Shown here piece after piece: positions 1 to 14,246 of a stretch of DNA of 64,000 bases; the stretch's first letter is position 1, and each line of letters starts with the position of its first letter. Location: contig HG738138.1 of the NCBI GenBank assembly GCA_000499405.2, positions 5,516,888-5,580,887 on the forward strand, written 5' to 3'. The notes beneath the pieces are model-generated. The model did not search any database and was not told the DNA's origin. It saw only the letters and a list, made by a program, of their open reading frames with translations. The position numbers and the translations under genes are program-made. Origin of the DNA: Onchocerca volvulus (taxonomy: Eukaryota; Nematoda; Chromadorea; Rhabditida; Onchocercidae).

Positions 1-2355
1 TTGAAATGCTTCCACGTTTTTTTCGAAAATATAAAACTTCAAAAAACATTTTCAGTTTCTGCTATTTTCTGATTTCGACTTTCCTTATCGTTTGGAAATT
101 GTCGAATCATCAGATCTCATAATGTTTCCTTAAAACAAGTGCATACTGTTTCAAATCTTAATTCGATCCAATTAAATTCTAAACAACTGTTATTGTTATC
201 TGTTCATGAAAGCAATTACAAACAATATGTGTATTTTAATAGGTGACAACAAAGTGAACATGACAACAGATGAGAGAATGTATTCCAAGAGAAGTCCTAA
301 GCCTATAGAACTTGTGGAAATGAATTTAAAATGATGATAACGATTCAAATACAAGCATCACAGTATTATTTTTCTTTCAGAAAATCCCGGTAAGGTTAAT
401 GCATTTTCCTGAATTAAAAGAAATAGCTTGATAAAACCGAAATTGGAATGATTTTAGATATTTCAACACACCATTATTTCTTCCAATTGTTCATTTAATC
501 ATATTTATTGTTGAGATAATAATAAAGTTTGATGGTATTGGTTTCCGGATCAACGATAGTGTCACATAAGTTACATACTTTAGTTGACGAAATTCCAAAC
601 AATACGAGTTGAAAATTCAAGTAATTTATGTAATTATACCACACGTTTTTTCTAAACAGTGCGAAGAAATGACGAGCATTAATTTGTACTACCTACAAGG
701 AAAACAGTACATACTGGATTAAATATCCGTCACAGTTTTATCTCATGACTAAGTTTTAGAACTGTTAACAGTAATTAATGACTAAAAAATTGTCTTTTAC
801 TTAATTTCATCTCAACAGAAAGATTGAAGTTACAATCGACAAGAAGAAAGAAAGAATTCCATCCATATATTCAAGACTGCACTCTCTGATTATAAACATG
901 GACCAAAAAAAGGGCAGAGAGCCCATTCATTACAAGAAAAGCTAAAATGTTCACATCGTTTATATGACTATTGCCTCTAATTTGAAAATTATTTTATAAA
1001 ACCTAATTCGCAGGAGCAAAATCTACTAATTATTTCCTTTGTAGTTTCAAGCATACCGATACATAATTTTTACAACATAAATTCGTGATAGGAAAGGATG
1101 AATTGTAAAATAACGGTTAATGAAGTAGTTCCGAACTAATTTACAGAATAAAAACTAGATATAAATAGATATAAACTATTTTATCAAAATTACTACTTTT
1201 TGAATCCAATATGCATTTTATTCCAGTCGCTACGACCTCATCAATATGTGTGTTCAGATTACTTAAAGTGTGCTACATAAAGCAGATTGTGTTCATGAAA
1301 CATGTTAACATTAATCTCATTTCAAGCTTTTCTGTCAAGCAATCTTTTCTATCCATTTATATCTGTTTTCACTTTTACTAAGGATCACATTATGCATGCT
1401 CAGTATAACTTCAGTAGCTGCTTCTTTCAAATTTTTTTGTTGTGAATAGAGGAAATTCCCATGCCAGAACGAATTCAAGAGCGAAACGAAGACACTGTCC
1501 ATGCTATTAAATTTACTGCATAACATATTATCCGAAAACTACATTCGTCCCTTGAAATCTTCGCTTGAACTGATCTAGATTCTGTTACCTACAACTTGTA
1601 GAGATTCAAGACGATAGTTTCTGGCCGTGAAGATTGAACCAAAAAAGGAACGTAGGCCACTCCATTTAAATATGGCAATTCCAATTGAACATATTGCTCT
1701 GATCTTAGAATGAGATATTTTATAGTTACAAAAAAAACTGGAATATACCGAAATAAATTTATACCAAGAACGATGAATAAAAGATCAAAGACAATTCTGC
1801 AGTCCTTCCCAATGTAATTACAAAGTGCAAAAGAAAAAACTTAGAGTAAAAGAAAAAACAGAAGAAAGAAAAAGAAAAAACACATGGTAGAAGAAGAAAA
1901 AAAAGGAATCAGAAATGTTGATAAATCTCAAAATACATATAAACTGCTAAGAGGACATGCTGTTAACAAAACAGATTATATGATGTTTACACTTCGTGAA
2001 TACAAGAAATTTACCGAACATTAATTAATGGTACGGGATGTAAGACGACTGTGATATTTAAAAAAAATATGATTCTCTTAGCCACAGTACTACATTGCAC
2101 TTATAACTACATCTTATTTAGCAGCTATTTTAAATTTCTGCTGAATTTTCATGTCAAAAATGAAGCTCATGCCTTTTCTATGTATGCCTATAGTTTTGAC
2201 CACCTCATCAACTCATCAGAGTAACAAACATTATTGTACAAATCGATATAGAATCATGTATATGATTAAAAATTAGCAATAAAGTTGAAGAAATCAATGA
2301 ACAGTTAGTCACAAGTGTGATATATAAATATGATAGCTTGTCTTCATCAATAAAT
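1..2355. other. intergenic, no gene recognised
   Basis: A+T-rich sequence with A-runs and no reading frame or splice pattern that I can match to a protein. Two stretches around 865-940 and 1608-1670 share short blocks (ATTCAAGAC, then ACC followed by an A-run and a G-rich segment, then CCATT), which suggests an old diverged duplication. The right end is the 3' flank of the histone H4 gene. Confidence 0.6.
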
Positions 2356-3340
<985 letters not shown>

Positions 3341-4796
3341 ATGCCTTCAGATTCAAAATCCAGCGCTTTCAAATCCTCTCAGGGCTCCTCCTCCTTACTT
3401 GATCTTAACGTGTCGCCTCATGATTGGAGCATTTTGGCGGTAAACATCTTTATCCTTTTAGCGGTAAACGTGTTTAACGGCTTGTTGGTTCCTTTGATTT
3501 CGTCGACATCTTCCCGTTACTTAACTTTTATTTTCCAATTTTTCCGGACAATGCCACATTTTCCATTCTTTTTCATCAGATTTCACAAATTAAAATCACA
3601 AATTGTGATCATAGTACGACAGTTTATACATCCAAACTTTCATCTTTCATTCTGATATATGTTTTTCATATTATCTTTCTCATATTATGGACATTACATC
3701 CGAATTTCATCATTGCCTTCTGGCTGAAAATTGAGTCTTCAATTTAGCTAATAAAGTTCTTCATTCATAACTTCTTCATTCGTAAAAATTTCTCAGAGAT
3801 ACAATACACTGAACTAATAAAGCCGTAGAGGTGTCTTGGATAAGCGCGGTCGAAAGTTAGAAATATTCTATTTTTCAAGTATTTCAAGTACATTGCCTTT
3901 CGGATTGTTCGTTAGAATAAACTAAGAAGTTCCATCGAACCGAATGTAGTTGGTCGAATAAATATTTGTAGGACCGAAACTAATAAAGCAACTAAGCGAC
4001 GGATTAAATGGTAAGCATTATGTGAGTTATCAAAAATGAAGACACAAGTAAACTCATCCGATAGCCAAAATTTATCCCTTAAGCGACATGAAATGGACCG
4101 TTCGGTATTTTACGGGGCCAGCGGTCTGAGTAAACAATTCCGCAATTAGTTTGTGGTGATGGTATGTTTGATGACATTGAACCGTGTGGTTCTGGTGATA
4201 ATGTAGCGAGAGTCGGTATCCTCCGTGGTGTGGAAATTTTGAAATATATGAAAATCTAAAGGATGTAATGGTAGAAAAGTAATCGGATCAAACAAATCTT
4301 GCCATTTGTCAAAGGAAGAAACTATAAGGCAAAATCTACACTAAATCTTGGGAAAAAATGTCGCATCACTGGACAAAGGCAAATATTTTTACTCTATCCT
4401 GACTGGAATCATGTGCAGAACGGAACACTGTTGCAGGAATGTTTATAAAGCAATCGTTAGTGGCAAAATTCTGAAGGCCAATGGGTGAAAAATATAAGGA
4501 ACGGTATGCAAATTTGATTTCTGTTAATTATTTCGCTTCTTAGATGTATATGATAAATTTTCCTGTATCTTGAGCGAGAAAATTTGATAAGATTTAGTAA
4601 TATGTTGTATGGAAAAGTTATAAGATATCTTCAGTCATGCTAATCTTCATATTATTTATGAGTAGACATTTGGCATTTATAATTTCTCTTACTCGAAACT
4701 GTTCTTAACTGTTGATTTTTCTCAGATAATCATCCCGTAAGTGCAAATGCAACTCATCCTAATTTTACACTTGTAATTCAGGACATATCAGCGGCT
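3341..4796 (+). CDS. candidate 5' coding exons of the TBC1D13-type gene
   Basis: Exon 4916-4995 starts in mid-codon and holds no ATG, so upstream exons must exist. A phase-consistent chain is 3341-3439 (begins MPSDSKSSAF, serine-rich, donor GCG|GTAAAC), an 11-nt exon 4726-4736 and a 15-nt exon 4782-4796. The last two are separated by a 45-nt GTAAGT..TTCAG intron. The join reads ..TYQRLLLQLEKVLLL into the known exon, and LLQLEKVLLL aligns with the human N-terminus near FQDVLKEP. Two micro-exons in a row are unusual, so this chain may be wrong. The G+C-richer exon at 3341-3439 could belong to a different transcript. Confidence 0.3.
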
Positions 4797-4915
4797 GTAA
4801 GTCTTGGATCAATATGGAAATGTGTGAATTCTTATATAAAAAAGTTTATTTGTAAGTATAGTAATTTGATTTGCTTGGGAAGTTGAAAATGATAACGAAA
4901 GTAATAATATTTCAG
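3440..4915 (+). other. intron/unresolved 5' region
   Basis: Apart from the two possible micro-exons, this stretch has no recognisable gene. The part at 4080-4500 is somewhat richer in G+C and has short open runs on both strands broken by stops. It may be a decayed coding fragment, but I could not match it to any family. Confidence 0.4.
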
Positions 4916-7900
4916 ACTGTTGCAGCTAGAGAAAGTTTTGTTGCTGAATAACGCTGAAATAGATTTGGGCGACTTAAGGCTCTGCTGCAGTTTTGGTAAT
5001 TCATCTTTCATATTTGTATAAAATAGGTGCCGTTATCTTTATTTAAAGTCTCATTAAGTTATTTAACTATTTGGAAGGAATCCCATTTTAGGTTCCAAAT
5101 CAGTCCAATATTATTAAAGCATTTTTCTAATTATGTTATCAGTAAGCTCTTCACTGATATTTTCCACATTTATTCCAGCTATTTCGGATAAAATATCAGT
5201 TTCAAAACTTTGCTAAAAACAAGTTGCTAAAAACAATTTTATATCAGTGTTATCATTCAGCTACTATTCTCAAAAAAAGATTGGAATTTTTCTATAATTA
5301 GATAAACTGTATTGTTTACATGCAGTTCATTTCATTATTAGGTGTTCCTGATTCTTTGCGGCCATTATGTTGGCGCCTACTTCTTGGATATCTACCTGTT
5401 CAACGTCAGCAATGGCCTGTCTATCTTCGAAAGCAACGCGAAATTTATAACAGCCTTATTGAAGATGTAATCGTTCATCCTGACCAGTCATCTGTAGCAC
5501 CAGATCATAGGACTGCCGAAGATCATGTACGTCATTTTGTTTTACTCAGCTTATTATTGTTATATGCAAAAATAATCCATACTTTTGCACGAAACTAAAC
5601 AAGGAGACGGGATGTTCATATTACTATTGTCAAGAATTAAAGTGATGTAGCTTATTTGGATAAAGTATCATGGTTGATTACTATTCAGCAAACTGAAGAG
5701 TCTAATTAGGGGATATATTATTTGAATTATTTTTAGCCGTTAAACCTCAATCCTAACAGTCAGTGGAACAATTATTTCAAGGACAATGAAATATTGGCTC
5801 AAATAGACAAAGATGTTCGGCGACTTTGCCCAGAGATCGATTTTTTTCAACGAATTACTTCTTATCCACATAGGTTTGCTTTCCAGAGAGAAAAAAAACA
5901 GTTAAAATTTGTATCATCATGTTCATATTCATTTAAATGAATGCAGTTTTTTCTAATGCTGAATAATTTTTTTAAGGGCAGTTTTGGTTATGTGTTTTTA
6001 TTCAACTCCTTGCATATGCACTATGAAATTTTCCTGAAAAATTGAAAAGGAAAATGTCCAGTACTTAATTTAGACTGAATACCGTTATGGCTGTTCTCAT
6101 TGTATCACCCATTAATGACATAATCTTTTGCCAAACGCAGGGATGCAGGAATCTTAAATAGGAAGATCGTAGTTTCATCTGTTGACTGATTAGACCGCTA
6201 ACCGTCATTAGCTGCAAACCTTACCATGTTTTATTTTTAGATCAGCAGCAAAAATCAATTTGTCACGTCGTATTCGACAAGAGAACCTTTATTCTGAAGT
6301 TCCATCAAGCAATCATTTCAGTGCGGGAAATGTTAGTTCTTTCCATTATATTAGCAGTTTGTCATATTCCGCATTTACTTTATGTTATTTTTTCGAATTC
6401 TTTAGTTTTTTTTTTTTTTCAGTTTATTGCTTCACCAACTAAAACAGCCAGCAAAGAATACTCTAATGTCGTTGACGAAAATGTTGAATACCATTGGCAA
6501 GTGGTTGAAAGAGTATTATTCATGTACAGTAAACTTAATCCCGGAGTTAAATATGTTCAGGTTATTTTGAAATTATAAATGTACTGTTTCTTGGCTGAGA
6601 CTTTTACTTATTTATTTATTAACCGAATGGAGATTATTGTAACTTTTAAGGGGATGAATGAAATTATGGGCCCATTGTATTACGTATTTGCAAGTGATGC
6701 AGACGGCGAATGGGCAGAAGCGGCTGAAGCGGATACATATTACTGTTTTCAATTGCTGATGAGCGAAATTAAGGACAATTTCATCAAAACTTTGGACACT
6801 TCTAACTGTGGCATTGGTAATCTTATTTAATCAAACAGTGTTATTCATTGAGCAGAGTCACTTCAGAGTTCTCAATATTTTCATGATTCTCGCTGAATTT
6901 CATAAAAACAACAACTAAGACTTGCACTTTTAAAGCATATTTTATGTTATTTAATGAATAAATAAAAGCTTAATTTCTCTTTAAGAGTTCAAATAGTTTG
7001 ACTTCTGGAAAAAAAGTATGGTTCTCTTGAATTCTTTGGCCTCTGTTTTGATGAATTAAATCATAACTTTAGCTTATCTGCATTACAGAGTCTCTCCTGG
7101 TAGAATTTTATGAAATACTGAAGAATTGCGACCCTGAATTGTATAATCATCTGGTCGATGTGGGCATCAAGCCGCAATTCTATGCATTCCGCTGGCTTTC
7201 TTTACTTTTATCGCAAGAATTCCCCCTACCAGGTGCATATCTCTTTCTTTGATAAAATTCATTATTTCTTATAAGAAAATGATCTGGAAATATTTAATTT
7301 GCAGATGTTATTAATATATGGGATTCGTTGTTTTCGTCACCTGACCGTTTACGATTTCTCCATTGGATATGCTTAGCGATGATGGAGAAAGTCCGTGTGC
7401 CATTGCTTGAAGGAGATTTTACAGCATGTCTAGAAATGCTACAGGTATATCATATGTGTTATTAAGAGATGCAAATTAACTGTTTGGGTTATCATTTTTT
7501 AATTTGTTCCCGACTTCCATTAATGGCGTTAACTGTCATTTAAATTGGAAATGATATGTTACTGATCTTTGTTTTACGTTTCCATTCGCATTATGTTCAA
7601 AATTCCTGATGAGAATTCTGATTATACCCACAGTAATATCTACGTACTCAGAGCAAAAGCTATGTTTTAGTTAGATGAAATCTTTTTTTTCTCAAGTTGA
7701 ATTAGACCAAAATATCAATACACGTAATAAAATGCCGTTTTTGATGAATATCTGGAAGAATGATCAGCTTCCAGATGTATGGATTAGTTTACTTTTCAGA
7801 ATTATCATGAAACTGACGTCGGGGAATTGATTGTAATTGCACACAAGATGAACGAAGGGTGCTATTGTTTTAAAAACTCGTGTAAGCATAGCATGAAGAG

Positions 7901-7985
7901 TAGTTTTTTGAAATTGGAAATGAATCCAACTGTCAAAATTGCCAGTGCCTTCTCCAATGTACTAAGGACATTGTCAAAGAAATAA
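4916..7985 (+). CDS. TBC1 domain family member 13 (TBC1D13) orthologue, Rab GAP
   Basis: Rab GTPase-activating protein of the TBC (Tre-2/Bub2/Cdc16) type; the human orthologue acts on Rab35 in membrane traffic. Exons: 4916-4995, 5342-5526, 5737-5873, 6241-6331, 6423-6560, 6651-6816, 7089-7232, 7305-7444, 7800-7985 (stop TAA). All phases agree, giving about 421 residues after the missing N-terminus (human protein 400). Blocks identical or near-identical to TBC1D13 include WNNYFKDNEILAQIDKDVRR, LNPGVKYVQGMNEIMGPLYY, AEADTYYCF, IKDNFIKTLD, IKPQFYAFRWLSLLLSQEF and LLEGDF. The catalytic TBC signatures are visible: IDKDVRRLCP carries the arginine finger and YVQGMNEI the glutamine finger. The start codon is not resolved. 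The C-terminal exon adds a longer, lysine-rich tail than in human. Divergent from histone H4; siah-1 follows 1.5 kb downstream. Confidence 0.95.
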
Positions 7986-9507
7986 TGATTTGCTACTATT
8001 GTTCTTTCACATTTATTTATTTCTTTCTGAATATTTTGATAGATATTTTTGGACGAAATGTCATTCGAATATTCTTAGTCGAAAAGTAAACATTTCAAAA
8101 AGCATTTTAAGTAATTAAGAAAATAAATAGTACTGTGCATAATCAGTACGGAACTGTTAGTATATCGGTGCCGTATGCCACATGTGTGGTCCTTATGAAT
8201 TTGGAATAACTTTATGCACTAGACGTGAAATTAATGTGCAGTTAGTTAATAATAAGTAAACATTTAGCTCTGTGATCATTTAATCATTTTGAAAAATGAT
8301 AAGATAATTGGTATAAATAAATTAAAAGGTCCAACGTATTTATTGAGGAATGTACATCACTTCTGTGAAAATATATAAACACAAATTGGACAAAAAAGAA
8401 TTTACAGAAGAAATATGAATAAATAGAAAGCATATATCTCGATAATTCTCAAACTACCACGAATTCATTATGTTATCATATGAAACATTTATATTGTTTT
8501 CTTACATTCACCTTATGGTCCTTCAAATATGTCTCTTTTAAATATAGATTGAAGCCGGTCATGTTCATGTCTCACTTTTATACCTTTTCTCATGCAAAAT
8601 TTATTTCCATCAGTTCTAGATATATAAGTAAAAACGGTGTTATCAGCATGGTTTTATAGAATTTAACTTTATTTGATTATATGCGTCATTTGTCATGACA
8701 TTAATTACCCGATACTGTGCATCATATTTATCTATTATTTAACGTCCAAAGCGTGGTGATCGGTTGGTGTTGTCACGTTCTGTGTTGATAAACTTTTTCA
8801 GCGAATCTTTAGGATTTTTCAGTGTAATGACATCATTGTATTAGTTTTCTGACAATAATGTGTTCGTTATTATCATCATCAGCTGCCTGCAAAGAAAGCA
8901 TTGCCTTAATTTAGTACTTATTAATTTGTAATATTTTGTTTATTCTATAGTTCTATGTGATATTTTTTTGATTTTGCTCCTTCCCTAAAATATTCATACA
9001 TTTGTATTTTGATACAGTAATTTGGAAATGCATTAAAATATTGATTTTATTGACATATACTTCAAGAAATTCCGTGGTTTTGGCCCACCGGAATATTATT
9101 TTAATTATTTTTTAGTTTGAAGAATCTACTGAAATAGTTTGTTTGTTCTGAGTGTGATTATAGAAGTGATAAATGGAACAACAATAAGGTAGTTGCCATT
9201 TTGAGCTTCCTGTAATGCAATTTAGATCTGCTACCGAGGTGAAAAATGTTTTGGTAAATGGTCATTGTTCTAATTCAATCGACGTTGGAAATGGATAGGG
9301 TCAATCAGGCAAGATATTGTAAAAGTTTCGAAGTTTATACGTATGGATTGTTTGATGGAAGTACGAGTAAAAGCCATGTTTTTGCCGTAGTGGCAAAGCG
9401 GAGTTTATTGAGGTTGAGTTTGCGATACTTTGTTTCTCTTCAGAAGTTTCTTTCACATTGTTTCAGTCTTGAATTTGAAAAAACGACCATTTGCAATTGT
9501 CAGCAAA
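7986..9507. other. intergenic between TBC1D13 and siah-1
   Basis: 3' flank of the Rab GAP, with a possible AATAAA poly(A) signal near 8122, followed by the 5' flank of siah-1. No further coding sequence recognised. The open stretch 9258-9536 reads out of frame with siah-1 and resembles no protein. Confidence 0.6.
9431..9466 (+). promoter_or_regulatory. candidate trans-splice acceptors upstream of siah-1
   Basis: Two pyrimidine-rich acceptor sequences, TTTGTTTCTCTTCAG (AG 9442-9443) and TTGTTTCAG (AG 9465-9466), lie 65 and 42 nt before the siah-1 ATG. No upstream coding exon is needed, so these fit spliced-leader addition sites. This is inferred from sequence only. Confidence 0.4.
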
Positions 9508-12008
9508 ATGAGCAACGAGTTCAAACAAGGGAATAGTGGTACAACTCCAGCTGCAGTAAACGGTCAGAATAATCCAACGCAGGGTGTTGCAACGCCACAA
9601 CAAAAAACTGTCGGACGTGTCCAAGGTTCCACACCATCCGGTACGTTTGTTTTATTTTTCGACTTTGACTTTTCCTTAGTAGTTTGTCATCAAAATAAAC
9701 CTGTTGTTTCAGGTTCTATTTCAAATTCAGTAACTACACAAAGCGTTGCACCTCAATTTGCTGTTGCTACGCCGCACAATGTAACACATAACGCTAATCC
9801 AGAGGTTTTTAATTTTTTCTTGGTTTGATAAGGTCGGTGCTTGATATCAATCTGTTTATCTTGTATTCAGTAAATGAAAAATCGCAGTTTTATTTTATTT
9901 TATTTTTTTTTTTCAAAAATTCGCAGCGTTGGTAATGCTGTTTTAGGTACTATCAGTTTTCGAATGCCCAGTTTGCATGGATTATATGATGCCACCTTAT
10001 CTGCAGTGCCAGAGTGGTCACCTTGTATGTGGCAATTGCCGTCCCAAACTGACATGCTGCCCTACCTGCAGGGGCCCAGTTCGTATGTTTCTTTACTATT
10101 CGATTAATTTATGTTGTTATAGTTCAAGCGTTTTCTTTTTTCTCCAGAGAGAGGGAAGAGGATGCATGAGATCATTTTTTAAAATTTGGCTACTATAGTT
10201 ACTAATTTCCTATGCATTTTATCTAATGTTATTTACAGCAAGTGTTCGAAATCTGGTATTGGAAAAGATCGCAAACACAGTTATGTTTCCCTGCAAATTT
10301 GCAGGTTCAGGTTGTCCTCTTACATTTTCACACGTTGAAAAAGTGGAGCATGAGGAGCTTTGTGAGTTTCGGTAAGCATTCTTTGCTTCTGTTCTGGTCC
10401 TAGTTCCTTTTTATAGAGAAATTGGGGTTTCTCCTATAAATCAAGTAGAATATTTACTTGAGAAGCTTTCATTGTACTCTTATTTTTAACAACATTGTAC
10501 ATCTAAGTTGAAAGCATTTCTGTGTTTGTTTATCAAATACTATTTTACATCCTGTACTGTGCATATTTTTAGTCCATATTGTTGCCCGTGTCCCGGTGCA
10601 TCATGCAAGTGGCAGGGAAGCCTTTCGGAAGTTATGGGACATCTTATGAAAGTTCACAAGTCTATTACTACTCTACAAGGTCAATTTCTTTTTCGTTACT
10701 TTAAGAAATGCAAAAAAGATTTTGGTGTTCATAGTTTGTTTTTCTGTCTCTACGTAATTTGCGTTAAAAATAGAGTAGTATTTCAGCAGTTAAAGAAAAT
10801 AAAAACAAATATGTAAATTACAGTTACAATTGGTTAGTACTTTATGCAAAGTAATTTTTATATTTCATTTCTTTCTAGTAAACCATGACCTTAAACCATG
10901 AAAATTTCTAATAAACCATGACTTTTTCTGCTTTCTAATCATGAGATGAAAATTAAAACTCACAGATTTCCCTTATTTAAAGCTAACTTTAAAGAATAAG
11001 CATATGAATGAATTTAATTGCAGGTGAAGATATTGTCTTTTTGGCCACTGACATCAATCTACCCGGTGCTGTAGACTGGGTAATGATGCAGTCTTGTTTC
11101 GGTTATCACTTTATGCTCGTGTTAGAAAAACAAGAAAAGTTCCAGGATGGCAATCAGATGTTCTATGCTGTTGTGCAACTGATTGGTGCGAAAAAAGAAT
11201 CCGAGAATTTCATGTATCGGTGGGGAATTCGTTGATTTTAGTTTCATGCGATGGTTTTTTTTTTTTTTTTTTTTTTTAATATAGAATTTGTAGATGCGGC
11301 TTTATTTTTCAATGTTTCACTCCGGTTCATTTGAAATTTTCAATGATTTAAAAAATTGTGTTTCCCAAAGGATGTATTCTTTCCATAAAATTGTTTCCTT
11401 AATTTAATAATTGTTTCCAAAAAATTGTTCTAAAAAAAAAAAAAAAAACATAATTGTTTCCCAAAAAAATTGTTTCCATACGTAGGGCCTTCTAAAAACA
11501 ATTTTGCACAAGAAATTGAAAGGCGAATGCCAGTAGTATTTTATATAGACCACGAAATGGAATTTTTTGACAGACGACTACTCCAGACTAATTTTATTGT
11601 TTGCAAAGTAGTTTTGGAGTTTTATGATAAGTAGTCATAAGCATCATTGGGCTAAGTTCAGGAATTTACCTCATACCACGGAAAATTTTAATGTGGAGAA
11701 ACAAAACTAGTCGCTTTGAATCCGTTTGAATAGAGGCACAATATATGAAAGAAAAATTCAATTGAATTTCAGGACAAAAAATTATTTTGGATTCTATATA
11801 TGGAACTCTAATTTTTTTTTCTGTTTACAGGCTTGAATTAGCGACACACCGGCGTCGTTTTAGTTGGGAAGCGTCCCCGCGTAGCATACATGAGGGTGTA
11901 GCACATGCAATATCTCTATCAGATTGTATGGCATTCGATAGCCAAACAGCCCAGTTGTTTGCTGAAAATGGTAATCTTGGTATCAATGTTACGATATCCA
12001 TGGTTTGA
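9508..12008 (+). CDS. siah-1: Siah-type E3 ubiquitin-protein ligase
   Basis: RING E3 ligase of the Seven-in-absentia family, which ubiquitylates substrates bound by its C-terminal domain for proteasomal degradation. Exons: 9508-9640, 9713-9804, 9947-10082, 10239-10371, 10573-10679, 11024-11219, 11831-12008, all in phase: 324 residues. The N-terminal 75 residues are Q/T/N-rich and low in complexity. The RING finger (about 82-117) starts [12 protein letters not shown] and continues [19 protein letters not shown]. Siah zinc fingers follow ([14 protein letters not shown], then [18 protein letters not shown]). The substrate-binding domain has [19 protein letters not shown] and ends [16 protein letters not shown], almost as in human SIAH1. 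Start: first ATG in the open frame. Intron 6 uses a weak donor (GTGGGG). Complete and apparently intact. Confidence 0.98.
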
Positions 12009-13300
12009 ATTTATTCAAAATTAAGCCGTTATTCGACGTCATGATGGAGAAAAAAATGGGGAGAAGTTCAGTACTACGTTTATTTATAAATTTATGCTTT
12101 CAATTATTATGAATAGCAGCGACAGTATTTATGAATAGCCTTATTATAGCGTAGCGCACATTAAACTACCTCAAACGCAAAGCACAGTGAGGTTATGCTT
12201 CATATTCCCACGTGTTGCACTTGGTATATATGAGTGCAGTGAAATTGCCCTTACTTAAAGGCAGTCTGTGTGCGAATTCTGTTTCATTATTACTATTATT
12301 GTAGGAGCACAAATTCTGAAAAGACAAATGAAAGTGAATGTTTGATTTGAGAATTAAGGTTTGAAGGAAAAGCATACTTATACATTTGGAATTCGTTTCA
12401 TGTGCGCTGATTTTGTAATTTCTAATGCGAGAATCTCTGTCTATATGTGTTGTTAAATGATAATTATCATGCTCCCAACTTCATTCTGATTATTTTCTGT
12501 TATCATGATATTTCCAGTGCACTTACGAAAAACTGGGTAGAAATCATTTTTTCTTGATAGGTCAAGGTTCTGCCAAAATTCGATATTGTTATCACGCGTA
12601 ATAGTCATTAATCTTAAGTGATCTTCAAATAACCATATAACTGTATCAAATTAGTTACATCTTCCGTCTTTTCCTTAGCTCTGATCTGTGGGATTCCCTC
12701 TTATTTCAGTGTTTCACTCTAGTTTGCAGTCGTAAAAGTATACGGCAATCACAGCACTTCTTAGTTCGTCTTCTTTTATTTATTAATCCTATAGATGTTT
12801 TAGTGCCAAAGAGATCATTTTTATAGAAAGATACAAACCATATTTAAGATGGAAATTCTGACTTCAGAGTATGGAGAGCAATTAATTTTATTAGTTCTTG
12901 TTGAAAGACTATGTTTGAATATCTGGTGTGATTTAGTATATTCTCGAAATGATCATTCTCTGTCAGTATTTGGTAAACTGTCTTCTATCATTATTCTTCA
13001 TATAGAGCGTATCCTGCTTATCAGATTATTCCGTGATTGTTCGTTGGTCAGGATAAATAATGATAGAAGAGAACAGGGCAGTTGTCGAATTCAGATGTTG
13101 TATTTTTGTATATATGTAGTTTGCTTATGTTGTTTATATTTGTATCGAGCGATGGTAGTATGCGACTGGCATTTATCGTGCATAAACGTTCCTGTTTAGA
13201 TCATATTTAATTAATGATCATTTGTTAAATTAGTAGATATTCACTATTCATCTTTACTGATTACTCGAAAGGCAAGAATTTGAGCTGGGAAATCAAATTT
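12009..13300. other. intergenic, convergent siah-1 / FAHD1
   Basis: Shared 3' flanks of two convergent genes. A 116-codon open run at 12849-13199 (+) has no recognisable domain and a composition like the surrounding A+T-rich DNA; I regard it as chance. No other feature seen. Confidence 0.6.
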
Positions 13301-14246
13301 TTACTGAACATAAAATTTAAACAGTGCGATACCTTCCAAGCCAAATTCAATACAATCGCCAGATTTTACAGCCGTTACACCTGATGGCGTACCCGTGAGG
13401 AGCATATCACCTGGTTCCATGGTAACATATTTCGTTAGAACTTCAATTAGAGTTGGTATATCGAAAATCATGGCATCGGTTCGACAGCGCTGTTTTTCTT
13501 CGTCATTTATACGACAAAATAGCTCGACGTCATGTGGATTGGCAATTTTGCTGGCTTCGATGAAAGATCCTACTGGACATGATGTGTCAAATGATTTCGC
13601 CAAAAACCAAGGTGTCCCTGCCTTCTTCGCTTCATCCTGAGAATTAAAAGTTGCAAATCGGTCAAGAATGAAAATTGCACTCTACTGAAGTTAGCTTCCC
13701 ACGCAAGACATCAAATATTAACGTTGCAGTGGCTCAACAACTTCATTACTCCAAGGTTTATTAAAGCAATCGGAACCTAAAAAATGGAGTTTTCGGATAG
13801 CAAAGAATTATTTTGTCCCGTATAAAAGAATCTGATGACAAATGACCTGGAAATCCCGAGCTGTCATGTCCAAGGCTACCGTGTATCCACCAACATAGTT
13901 AAATGCTTGCGAGGATGGAATATTTTTCGCTGTCTTACTGAAAATTACACCAAGTTCCACTTCTTGATGTAATATCTTACAACCAGGTGGTGCGACGATA
14001 GGTTGTCCTTGTGGCACATAACTGTTTGTTGATTTCATGAAAAACAATGGTCTTTTCGGTATCGTATTTCCCAACTCCAAAGCATGCTCCTATAAAATCC
14101 ATCCATTAATTAAACTCTTCTAATTCATTGCATTTATAAGAATGAACTCTACGCATAACCTTCTAAAGTAAACAAACCTTATAATTCCTGCTAACACAAA
14201 CAATCTTTTTCCCAAGAACACGAAAATTTGATAGCTGTACCACCAT
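13301..14246 (-). CDS. acylpyruvase FAHD1-like (fumarylacetoacetate hydrolase family)
   Basis: FAH-superfamily hydrolase. The FAHD1 branch cleaves acylpyruvates and decarboxylates oxaloacetate in mitochondria with a Mg2+ cofactor. Exons (minus): 14178-14246, 13847-14089, 13301-13636, all phase 0: 215 residues (human FAHD1 is 221-224). ATG 14246 is the first after an in-frame TGA. Visible signatures: RNYKEH near the N-terminus (catalytic-loop histidine H25), LHQEVELGVIF carrying the paired metal ligands E66 and E68, ALDMTARDFQ carrying D97, then AKKAGTPWFLAKSFDTSCPVG and GDMLLTGTPSGV, the typical C-terminal lid and substrate loop. No clear mitochondrial presequence is visible, so location is uncertain. 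The gene is intact. It lies downstream, on the same strand, of the short-chain dehydrogenase, 1.46 kb apart. Confidence 0.95.

Noticed and set aside
12849..13199. 116-codon ORF (+) as a gene
   Set aside because: Hydrophobic, low-information translation with no start context, domain or splice partners; expected by chance at this scale.
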